This document shows positions 55,766 through 64,000 of a stretch of 64,000 nucleotides of DNA, one piece after another (position 1 is the stretch's first letter; each line of letters starts with the position of its first letter). The notes under the pieces are model-generated. The model was given only the letters and a program-made list of their open reading frames with translations. It was not told the DNA's origin and searched no databases. Origin of the DNA: Paenibacillus pini JCM 16418 (GTDB lineage: Bacteria > Bacillota > Bacilli > Paenibacillales > Paenibacillaceae); NCBI RefSeq assembly GCF_000576305.1, contig NZ_BAVZ01000002.1:62001-126000 (forward strand). Reading direction: 5' to 3'. The translations under genes were made by a program, and so were the position numbers.

Positions 55766-57470
55766 AATAAACGGAATTGCGGCATCGGCAGGTATTGCCA
55801 TCGCGCGCGCGTTCATTCTTGAACATTCCGAATACAGCACACAGCAAAGAGCTATTGAAAACCCTGAATCGGAAATTACGAGATTGGATGCTGCACTTGA
55901 TCAATCTAGAATTGAGCTTGAAGCAATCAAGTCCAGAACGTTCAAGGAATTAGGGGAGAAGAAAGCAGAAATATTCGAATCCCATTTACTTATCCTGAAT
56001 GATCCTGAGCTAATTAATCCGATCAAAGATAAAATTACGGAAGAATCAGTCAATGCTGAATTCGCTCTACATGAGATCGCATCTCAGTTCATCGAGATGT
56101 TTGAGAATATGAAAAGTGCATATTTACAGGAACGTGCGGCAGATATGCGTGATGTTACGAAGAGAATTTTAAAGCATTTGCTTGGAATTACTGAACTTAG
56201 TTTAACTGAAATCAGTGAAGAAACGATTGTTATAGCAGAGGATTTGACACCATCTGATACGGCTCAGCTAAATCGGAATTATGTGAAGGGTTTTGCTACG
56301 AATACGGGTGGCCGTACTTCTCACTCTGCTATTATGGCGCGTTCGTTGGAAATACCAGCAGTTGTCGGAACACAAAATATCACAACGCAGTTAAAGCAAG
56401 GTGATATTGTCATCGTTGATGGTCTTCAAGGTGAGGTTCTCGTGAATCCTACTGAAGAGACAATTGCTGAATACCGAAGCAAGCAAGAACAGCATAATAG
56501 ACAGGTTGCGGAGTGGAAGAAACTTCGTGATCAGAATACGCTTTCTAAAGACGGTATGCATGTTGAGTTAGCAGCAAACATTGGAACGCCTGGTGATGTC
56601 ATAGGGGTACTGGATAACGGCGGTGAAGGCGTAGGTCTCTATCGGACAGAATTCCTTTACATGGGGCGTGATAAGCTTCCGTCTGAGGAAGTGCAATATA
56701 ACGCGTATAAGGCTGTTCTGGAAAAAATGGAAGGTAAACCTGTAGTCGTTCGCACATTGGATATTGGTGGCGATAAAGAGCTGCCCTATATGGATCTTCC
56801 GAAAGAGATGAATCCATTTCTCGGTTTCCGGGCGATTCGTCTCTGCTTGGATCAGCAGGATATATTCCGTGTTCAACTGAGAGCACTTCTTCGTGCGAGT
56901 GTGTATGGTAACCTTCGGATTATGTTCCCAATGATCGCAACCTTAAATGAATTCAGAGAAGCAAAAGCAGTGTTACTCGATGAAAAGGAAAAGCTACAGG
57001 CTGCTAATATCGCCGTATCTGAAGACATACAGCTTGGTATTATGGTTGAGATCCCTTCGACAGCTGTTCTTGCAGATCAGTTTGCGAAGGAAGTCGATTT
57101 CTTCAGCATCGGTACCAATGATTTGATTCAGTATACGATGGCGGCTGATCGGATGAACGAAAGAGTATCTTATTTGTATCAACCATACAATCCAGCTATT
57201 CTACGACTTGTCAAAATGGTTATTGATGCAGCGCATCACGAAGGCCGTTGGGTCGGCATGTGTGGCGAAATGGCTGGAGACGCAACGGCGATTCCTTTGT
57301 TACTCGGTTTAGGACTAGATGAGTTCAGCATGAGTGCATCGTCCATCTTGCCTGCACGTAGCCAAATCAGCAAGTTGAATGCAAGTGAAATGAAGGAACT
57401 TGCAGGCAAGGCACTGAATCTTGGAACGGCAGAAGAAGTTGTTGCACTAGTACATGCTATTCAAAGTTAG
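55758..57470 (+). CDS. ptsI: PTS enzyme I
   Basis: Transfers phosphate from phosphoenolpyruvate to HPr. 570 residues, family length. HPr-binding helices at the N-terminus, active histidine in '[20 protein letters not shown]' near 188, PEP-site '[12 protein letters not shown]' near 292, '[11 protein letters not shown]'-type '[18 protein letters not shown]' near 450, and the catalytic cysteine in '[14 protein letters not shown]' near 502. Last gene of the GlcT-controlled operon; a terminator follows. Confidence 0.97.
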   Translation: MIKINGIAASAGIAIARAFILEHSEYSTQQRAIENPESEITRLDAALDQSRIELEAIKSRTFKELGEKKAEIFESHLLILNDPELINPIKDKITEESVNAEFALHEIASQFIEMFENMKSAYLQERAADMRDVTKRILKHLLGITELSLTEISEETIVIAEDLTPSDTAQLNRNYVKGFATNTGGRTSHSAIMARSLEIPAVVGTQNITTQLKQGDIVIVDGLQGEVLVNPTEETIAEYRSKQEQHNRQVAEWKKLRDQNTLSKDGMHVELAANIGTPGDVIGVLDNGGEGVGLYRTEFLYMGRDKLPSEEVQYNAYKAVLEKMEGKPVVVRTLDIGGDKELPYMDLPKEMNPFLGFRAIRLCLDQQDIFRVQLRALLRASVYGNLRIMFPMIATLNEFREAKAVLLDEKEKLQAANIAVSEDIQLGIMVEIPSTAVLADQFAKEVDFFSIGTNDLIQYTMAADRMNERVSYLYQPYNPAILRLVKMVIDAAHHEGRWVGMCGEMAGDATAIPLLLGLGLDEFSMSASSILPARSQISKLNASEMKELAGKALNLGTAEEVVALVHAIQS

Positions 57471-57503
57471 GCAATAAATGTAATAAACCTAAACAATATG
57501 AGG

Positions 57504-57536
57504 GGCTAGCATCTAAAGATGCTAGTCTTTTTTTTA
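57504..57536 (+). terminator. Rho-independent terminator after ptsI
   Basis: GGCTAGCATCT (57504-57514) pairs with AGATGCTAGTC (57517-57527) and is followed by eight Ts. Confidence 0.9.
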
Positions 57537-57628
57537 TAATATTTGGAACAAAATAGGAAATTTTTACGTCGAAAAGATAGTTAGTACACCAGCAACATAA
57601 GAAAAGGATATTGAAGGGATGATTTTTA

Positions 57629-59523
57629 ATGCATAAGATAGCTATACTACAAAAGTATAGAGGTATGGGATTGAAGGCTGTAGCTGCATCATTAGTCATG
57701 GCTGTATGTTTACAAAGTGGTTTGATTCAAGCCGAGAATGCCGATATACAGGGATCCAATGGACAAACTAACAATCAACGGTTAGAAACATCCATAGCAA
57801 TCTCTTCTAATCCTCAGGATGTGGTCAGCCCTACGTTTGATCCTGCTTTTGCAAAAAATGGGGTATTTCATCCGCTAGCAACTAAACTGTATCGTAACAG
57901 TAAGTATACAGCATATCTCCCAACGCATCTTCCGGATATAGGATGGCAGTTATTAAACTGAATAGTCGAATAAATGAGAATGGATACGAAATTATCGGAA
58001 GAAGTTCAACAAAGGCTCCGACAGGATCGGGTATGTTAGAAACTACAAGTAACAGCGGATCATCAACTGCGGGTGTAGCTCTATTCAGAATACAAGCCAA
58101 ACTTCAAAAACAAATCCATGCTGTACCGAGCGGGAGTCAGCTTATCTTGGAAGCTAAAAATTGGAGATTTTACGCAAGTGATGCTATTGCCCCAGCAGAG
58201 CTAATGAAGCTAAAAAAAGAAGTTATAGCCTATAATCAGTTCGCTGCTCCGGTTGCGGACAGTACAGGTATTGTTCATATTACGAAGGGTCATGCAACTG
58301 GAGACGGCTCTCCTAACTATAAATATCATGCGGAATGGTCATTTGGTGATGAAACCACATATTCATTTGAAGCGACAACTACTGTAGGTTTAACACAATT
58401 CAAATCAATGCTGTCAAGCTTCCGACCTGTTATAAACTTGCTTGATCAGGCAGATGTCGTGCTATTGCCAACTACGCAAATCATTCGTGTACAAGAGGGT
58501 AAACGTGATTTTTTACTATCTAATGAAAATAAGAAGGTACCCATCGCTGCATCTGTTCGTAAAATAAAGGGCGTTCTGTATATTCCGTTAAAGGACGTAG
58601 TCCGTGCGATTCAGGGCAACATGCAATATGTGACTCAAAAAAACGGAAGCTTTATGTATTTGTCGCAGCGAAACAATATGAAACCAACGAAGCTGAACCT
58701 GAAGACGGGAACCGTCTATCGTAACGAAAAGAAGCTTGCCACGTATTCCCTTGTAACAGATCACGGTACGCTAATGGTACCGGTAACAGCACTAAGCAAG
58801 CTGCTTGATGTTCAGGCAGACAAGATAAATACTGAGAATAAGACAATGAATATGACTTACACGTCATGGTATACAAGTAATACAATGTCTAGTGAATCGG
58901 CGGATGCTCAATATCAAGTTAAAGTGTTCTCTTTGGTCGGACCAAGTTTTGAATATAATAATACGGCCCTAGGTTCATCAAACGCATGGGAGTACGCCGG
59001 CTCAAAACCACCTAAAGGATATAGTCCTTTGAAGTATGAAGTATCAACAGTACACATACCGCTTGTACCAGGTTCTCAAAATAGGGTAGAGCTCCAAACA
59101 AATGACGGCCAAATGAAAATTGTTCAAAGCGTTAACTCGACTATAGATCCTAATCAAGTCCCATTTCAGTTAAATCCATTACCTTATTTAGATGGCTTGA
59201 ACATGAATGTACAGCTCGTTTCAGATGCAGAGCGAGCATGGAAAGGAGGATACGCGGAGGCAGTCAAAGATGTGATGATTCGCGGAGACTTGAAGGGCTC
59301 AAGTATGAACTCACTCCGTCTAAATTATAAATATGTTGATAAGAATGGAAAAGTGTCCACCAGCAACCTTGTTAATATTGCTGCTACCGACCAGCAATTT
59401 TCATATACACTGAAACCGGAGAAGGGTAAAGGTACCTATATCGTCTCGCTCGTGAGTCCGCCTAAATCTTATCCATTAGCTGATCAGGTGACAATCGTAA
59501 CGTTTATGGTCGTGTTTAAATAA
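57629..59523 (+). CDS. Secreted stalk-domain (copper amine oxidase N-terminal-like) protein, frame broken near 57956
   Basis: 631 reconstructed residues. N-terminal signal peptide ('GLKAVAASLVMAVCLQSGLI', residues about 14-35). The first frame stops at 57961; one extra A in the AAA run (reading 'GWQLLKLNSRINENGYEIIG') continues to 59523. Residues about 285-405 contain paired repeats 'GVLYIPLKDVVRAIQG' and 'GTLMVPVTALSKLLDV', the pattern of the copper amine oxidase N-terminal, or stalk, domain common on Paenibacillus exported proteins. No oxidase catalytic domain is present. Extracellular role unknown. Confidence 0.8.
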
Positions 59524-59630
59524 GGTTATAGGTGACGGCCTTCAAGTTACGCCACACCACTCATTAGATGAATTCGGAACTCTCCTACGGGATTAGTGTC
59601 ATCATACCCTTGACTATGTTAATAGCTGTG

Positions 59631-59660
59631 TTGACACATAAGTTGGGTCTAGATTATGCT
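59631..59660 (+). promoter_or_regulatory. Sigma-A promoter upstream of the glycine riboswitch
   Basis: Perfect TTGACA (59631-59636) and TATGCT (59655-59660), 18-base spacer. It would start transcription about 60 bases before the aptamer core and drive the sda genes. Confidence 0.7.
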
Positions 59661-59717
59661 ACAAGTATTAGTATTTATAAGATTATAGCCTATGGAAATG
59701 AAGTATAGAGTGGATGA

Positions 59718-59851
59718 CGGCGCACGGGAGAAGCTGCCTTGATTTGGCGGCGCCGAAAGAGCAAGTTACCCGTATGCGCATAAAGGTAGTTAACCTCTCA
59801 AGTACAAAGGACAGGGAGAAGGTGCTAGTTGCCTTTTTGCTGTCTTTTTTT
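59718..59851 (+). ncRNA. Glycine riboswitch (gcvT class), single aptamer, with terminator
   Basis: The conserved pieces of the glycine aptamer occur in order: GGGAG (59726), GCGCCGAAAGAGCAAG (59750-59765), CTCTCAAG (59795-59802) and AAAGGACAG (59806-59814). The 3' part GGACAG…AAGG also forms the left arm of a terminator with CCTT…CTGTC (59839-59843) before seven Ts, so ligand binding and termination compete. Only one aptamer is seen, where many members have two. Confidence 0.88.
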
Positions 59852-59894
59852 ATTTGTTCAACACGTAGAAGTTAACAGAGAGCGAGGAAGTTAA

Positions 59895-60559
59895 GTGCGA
59901 TTTAAGAGTGTATTTTCGATCATCGGCCATCCATGGTTGGGCCCTCTAGTTCTCATACCGCTGGAGCAGTACGCATTGGCCGCGTAGCGCGTCAACTGCT
60001 TGGTTGTCAGCCTGATCAGGTAAAGGTGTATTTGTATGGGTCATTTGCTGAGACGTATTGGGGACATGGAACGGATCTTGCCATTACGGCTGGGCTGCTG
60101 AATTATGATACAGATGATGAGCGGATCCCGCAGGCTGATGTGGATGCGGAGGAAGCAGGAGTAGATGTCGATTGGTTAAAGGGTAAGGGAAACGGACCTC
60201 ATCCCAATTCGGTTAAAATATCTCTGTGCTCAGGCGAAAAGCAAGCCGAAATTTTGGCAGCATCGATTGGTGGAGGTACCATCGCGGTTTATGAACTAGA
60301 TGGTTTCGATGTACAAATTACAGGGGAATACCCGACCTTGGCCGTTACGCATACAGATAGCCAAGGAGTACTCGCAGCCATGACTGCTCTACTAAGTCAA
60401 GAAGGCTACAATATTGGCTATATGGATGTGGATCGTAAAGGACGTAGCGGCTCGGCCATGACCGTATTTGAACTAGATTCAACGCCTTCGGACAGCTCCA
60501 TTGAACAGCTGAAGAAGCTGCCCAATATTATCGATGTAACGTTGATTGATTTAACCTAA
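59895..60559 (+). CDS. sdaAB: L-serine dehydratase beta subunit, frame broken near 59927
   Basis: Small subunit of the iron-sulfur serine deaminase (serine to pyruvate and ammonia). The family start 'MRFKSVFSIIG' is read from GTG 59895 behind GCGAGGAAG, but the frame then shifts; one extra C in GGCCATCC (59925-59931) continues as 'PSMVGPSSSHTAGAVRIGR'. Reconstructed length 221 residues. A C-terminal ACT domain ('YPTLAVTHTDSQGVLAAMTALL', near 145) is present. A start at 59933 alone would cut off the conserved N-terminus. Confidence 0.9.
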
Positions 60560-60575
60560 AGGAGCTAAGACATCT

Positions 60576-61489
60576 ATGAGATTTAATAATTTGCAGCAGC
60601 TTGTTCGTATTTGTGAGGAAGAGAATAAATCCATTTCCCAAGTAATGCTGGAAGATCAGGCTTTAGAAACAGGCATATCAACGGATGAGGTCTTCCGCCA
60701 GATGGCTGAGTACTACGACGTGATGAAGGAGGCGGTCTCTAAGGGATTAACAGGAGATACGAAGTCACGTAGCGGACTAACAGGTGGGGATGCGAAGAAG
60801 GTCGCGGACTATATGCAACGTGGTGAGACCTTACTTGGGGGGCCAGCCGCTCAGGCGATGGCCTATGCGCTAGCAGTATCTGAAGTGAATGCCTCAATGG
60901 GCCGAATTATTGCCACACCTACGGCAGGCTCATGTGGAATCATCCCTGGCGTTTTCGTCAGCGCCCAAGAGCGCTTTGGTTGGGATGATGAGCGCCTTGT
61001 GCATGGTTTGTTCAGTGCTGGAGCGATTGGGTACGTGATCGCTAACAATGCCTCCATATCAGGCGCAGAGGAGGATGCCAAGCTGAGGTTGGATCAGCTA
61101 TCGGCATGGCGGCAGGTGCCATGGTCGAGTTGCAGGGAGGAACGCCGCAGCAAGCCGTTCACGCGGTTGGCCTAGCCCTTAAGAATTGTCTTGGTCTGAT
61201 CTGCGATCCTGTAGCAGGGCTCGTCGAAATTCCGTGTATCGTCCGCAATGGCTTGGGCGCCGTAACTGCGCTGGCTTCGGCCGATATGGCCCTTGCTGGC
61301 GTAGGTAGTGTTATCCCTGCTGATGAAGTTATCGGCGTCATGCTAGATGTGGGTAGCTCGATGCCGAGTGAGCATCGCGAGACAGGACTTGGAGGATTGG
61401 CCCAGACGCCAACAGGGCGCAAACTGACTGAAGGCTTACAAGAACAGCGCCGTGGAAAGTCTGCTAAACCTTTAGCAGAAGAGGAATAA
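60576..61489 (+). CDS. sdaAA: L-serine dehydratase alpha subunit, frame broken near 61073
   Basis: Catalytic subunit with the iron-sulfur cluster. 304 reconstructed residues. First frame: '[19 protein letters not shown]' and '[15 protein letters not shown]' near 115 with a cluster cysteine. It then degenerates after 'ASISGAEED'; one extra G in GAGGAGG (61070-61076) restores '[20 protein letters not shown]' and continues as '[18 protein letters not shown]', which holds the remaining cysteines. Directly downstream of sdaAB under the glycine riboswitch. Confidence 0.92.
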
Positions 61490-61527
61490 TCTAACTTCGT
61501 TACAGCGAACCATATGATGGTGGTTGG

Positions 61528-61617
61528 ATGATCGAAGTAGAAGTGGAAGGCGAAGTGGAGCAGCAGCTTAAAGCATTACTGAATGCGGAGAAATATGAGC
61601 AGTTTCAGAACGAATAA
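61528..61617 (+). CDS. Possible 29-residue peptide
   Basis: A short open frame after sdaAA, 'MIEVEVEGEVEQQLKALLNAEKY' in character, acidic and helical, with a GGTGGTTGG sequence ahead. Codon pattern looks protein-like, but the frame is too short to be sure; it may be the remnant of a longer gene. Confidence 0.25.
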   Translation: MIEVEVEGEVEQQLKALLNAEKYEQFQNE

Positions 61618-61665
61618 AGGATTTGCAATTTTTTTCTATATATAAATTTTGCTATACACATAACG

Positions 61666-61702
61666 AAGGACTGCGGTTAATTACGACCACAGTCCTTTTT
61701 TA
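61666..61702. terminator. Bidirectional terminator between converging genes
   Basis: AAGGACTG (61666-61673) pairs with CAGTCCTT (61690-61697), with GG/CC inside, followed by Ts. Serves sdaAA and the GtrA gene. Confidence 0.85.
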
Positions 61703-61717
61703 TATTGAGAATATTAC

Positions 61718-62110
61718 TTACGAATCAGAGGCAGTATGATCTTGTTGACGAAATACCCATTTGCGACTGAGCGTGTAGTTAATGAGCACACCCAAGACGG
61801 TAACCGCAAGCTTGGCTAGTATGAGAGAGACCCGTCCTTCAAGTAAGTGCAGAATGAGAGCTGTCACAGCAGCCACAGCGATGTTGGCGGTAGCAAACCG
61901 GAACATCTCGCCCATATCTCGTTTGCTTGTACGCTCAAAAGTCCAGCGTCTGTTCCATACGTAGCTGTTCAGCATTCCTGCTGAATAAGAAATAATTTGT
62001 CCCCAAAGGCTGCCAAGAAGAGGCTGTACGAGCAGGAAAACAATAAAATCGACAGCGGTATTCATCACACCGACGATGCCAAACCGGAAGAATTGTTTAG
62101 ACAACCTCAT
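61718..62110 (-). CDS. GtrA family membrane protein
   Basis: 130 residues with four hydrophobic segments. 'FFRFGIVGVMNTAVDFIVFLLV' at the N-terminus, 'YSAGMLNSYVWNRRWTF' near 43 and the final 'LINYTLSRKWVF' are the GtrA signatures. The family is thought to help move lipid-linked sugars across the membrane for glycosylation of surface polymers. No glycosyltransferase partner lies next to it. Confidence 0.93.
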   Translation of the reverse strand: MRLSKQFFRFGIVGVMNTAVDFIVFLLVQPLLGSLWGQIISYSAGMLNSYVWNRRWTFERTSKRDMGEMFRFATANIAVAAVTALILHLLEGRVSLILAKLAVTVLGVLINYTLSRKWVFRQQDHTASDS

Positions 62111-62371
62111 GAAGTGCCTCCTGTATTAGGAATAATATGCAATGATATCTCCATTATCGGATGTTTAGAAATCATGTGCAACTGCTATTGCAATGATGAG
62201 AGAGAAAAATGAAGAATTCGCTGATTTTAATGGTGTTTACTATACATCCTTCGTGAATTTGGGCCGATATAACGCATAGATACCCTTGCAAAAGATCATA
62301 AAGATACATAGGATGTTGAAAGCGGTCTTTTACTGGCATCTCTATTCAGTCATATCTGGTGGTGAACTTAA

Positions 62372-64000
62372 ATGAATGCGATAACAGAAATTTATGATGG
62401 CAATGATTTGGGTTGTCACTATACTCAAAAAGAATGTAATTTTAAAATATGGGCGCCTACTGCAGAACGTGTGCTTCTGGCTTTATACCATGATGCAGGC
62501 ACCTATGACCAACAGGGTGAAGTTAAGGAACATGGTGGCGGACTGGAAATCGTAATGAAGCGTGGTCATTGCGGCGTGTGGTTTTTAAATTTTAGTGGAG
62601 ATCTGGCAGGTCAATATTATATGTATCGAATTGAACATGTGGACGGCTCTGTATGTTATGCTGTGGATCCTTATGCACGCGCAGTTAGTGCGAATGGTGC
62701 AAGAACGGCGATTGTTGATGTAGAGGCATGCTCACCTTTTGAATGGGACAAAGATACAAAACCTCCATTATTAAGTACGGCTGATGCGGTATTATATGAG
62801 CTGCACGTGAGGGATTTTTCCATAAGTGCGGAGTCAGGGATGCATTATAAAGGTAAGTTTAAGGCGTTTACGGAAACAGGTCTTCGAGATGAATATGGAA
62901 ATGCTTTGGGTATTGATCATCTGGCTGAACTGGGTGTCACGCATGTACATTTACTACCTGTCTTTGATTTCAAGACAGTAAATGAATTGAAATCGATGGG
63001 AGATGACTCACTCCGTTCTGAATATAACTGGGGTTATGACCCACAGCATTATAATGTTCCCGAAGGTTCATATGCAACGGATGCAACGAAACCGGGTCTT
63101 AGAATTTTGGAGTTCAAAGAAATGATTCTGGCTCTACATCGTAAAGGGATTCGTGTCGTTATGGATGTTGTGTACAATCATACTTTTGCTGTTACAGACG
63201 GTCCGTTTGACGCTATCGTTCCAGGTTATTTCTATCGTACGGATTCTACGGGGAGATTGTCCAATGGCTCGGGTGTGGGCAATGAACTAGCAACGGAGCG
63301 GCCGATGGTTCGTAAATATATTATGGATTCCGTCCGTTATTGGGCTGAAGAATATCATATTGATGGTTTCCGATTTGATTTGGTAGGGCTAATAGATACA
63401 GAGACGATCTCAAAGCTCACGGCTCAGCTTCATCAGGAAATTGATGAGAATCTGATTATATATGGAGAGCCTTGGACGGGTGGAGACACGCGTTATGGGA
63501 TAAGACGCTGAAGGGTACGCAAAAGGGCAAAGGTTTTGCAGTTTTTAATGATAATTTCCGTGGTGCGATTAAAGGCGATAGTGACGGTTGGGGCCGTGGA
63601 TTTGTGACGGGTGAGAATGGTAAGGAATCTGCGATTGCTACGGGTGTTCAAGGTTCTGTTTATGATTTTACCGACTCGCCGCTCGAAACGATCAATTATG
63701 TCACAGTCCATGACAATTTAAACTTGTGGGATAAAATTCTCACGACACAAGGACTTCGAGAACAGATGGGTTTTCCCGAATTACGTAATGGAAGCGTTAT
63801 AGGTGGAGGAACGGTAGAAGAGGCTCTTAGGGGAGCCGATCCTTACCGGAGTGTACCGGCAAGAGATGTAATGGCCAGCGAAGTAGTCAAGCGTTCTTTA
63901 CTTGCGAATGGCATTATACTCACCTCCCAGGGTATTCCAATGATTCAGGCAGGTGACGAATTTCTGCGATCTAAGTTTGGCGATCACAATAGTTACCGTA
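62372..64000 (+). CDS. pulA: Type I pullulanase, frame broken near 63491, 3' end outside the window
   Basis: Debranching glucanase that cuts alpha-1,6 links. CBM48-like N-terminal part ('FKIWAPTAERVLLALYHDAG' near 25), the pullulanase mark 'YNWGYDPQHYNVPEGSYAT' near 215, and GH13 regions 'RVVMDVVYNHTF' near 258, nucleophile aspartate in 'GFRFDLVGLID' near 330 and 'IYGEPW' near 360. The frame then ends at 63511; one extra C (ACGCGTTATGG to ACGCCGTTATGG) continues as 'PLWDKTLKGTQ' through 'YVTVHDNLNLWDKI' to the window edge. No signal peptide, so cytoplasmic and probably for glycogen or maltodextrin. Confidence 0.92.

Overview
The window reads as a chromosome segment of a Gram-positive Bacillales bacterium, most probably Paenibacillus. 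The case rests on the conserved block alaS, yrzL, ruvX, yrzB, mltG, the yuaF-floT pair behind a sigma-W promoter, a GlcT-controlled PTS operon and a YkoP-type deacetylase. It divides into three parts: an incomplete prophage (1 to about 20 kb), an AT-rich cargo and boundary zone (20 to 23 kb), and ordinary host chromosome (23 to 64 kb).

Prophage. The left end, with any integrase, repressor and replication genes, lies outside the window. What is visible is a full late region in standard order: terminase small and large subunits, HK97-type portal, protease and capsid, four connector or neck proteins, a DUF3383-type sheath and a tube (so a contractile-tail myovirus), two tail chaperone-like proteins, the tape measure, the baseplate set (XkdP-like, plug, XkdQ-like hub, Gp138-type spike, gp25/XkdS-like, J, wedge-like), a tail fibre that ends in seven WD40-like repeats, XkdW- and XkdX-like proteins, holin and a GH25 lysozyme. 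Next comes a small cargo block: an HTH-like protein, a secreted protein, two YolD-like proteins (one probably cut at its 5' end), a basic small protein and a lipoprotein. The right attachment site is not proven but should lie between about 20 and 23 kb.

Host part. A cysteine desulfurase and a PRC-barrel protein lead to an AI-2E-family permease. An alanine T-box controls alaS, followed by yrzL, ruvX, two DUF1292 proteins, mltG, a chemoreceptor, a class B penicillin-binding protein and a polysaccharide deacetylase. Beyond these lie ilvD (minus strand), an acyltransferase, KDG kinase with KDPG aldolase, a sirtuin, an aldo/keto reductase, an AraC regulator divergent from galK-galE-galT, an iron alcohol dehydrogenase, yuaF-floT, glcT with a RAT/terminator leader ahead of a stand-alone EIIB plus ptsH and ptsI, a secreted stalk-domain protein, a glycine riboswitch ahead of sdaAB-sdaAA, a GtrA protein and a type I pullulanase that runs off the window.

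Quality warning. Eight genes (terL, tape measure, endolysin, AI-2E permease, stalk-domain protein, sdaAB, sdaAA, pulA) are each broken by what looks like the loss of exactly one base. All shifts are in the same direction, most fall in short homopolymers, and phage and host genes are both hit. Sequencing or assembly deletions explain this better than eight real pseudogenes. The most interesting biological leads are the propeller-tipped tail fibre, the glycine riboswitch on serine dehydratase, the GlcT-controlled PTS operon with no EIIC, and a perfect 34-base palindrome holding a CRP/FNR-type site upstream of the KDG genes.
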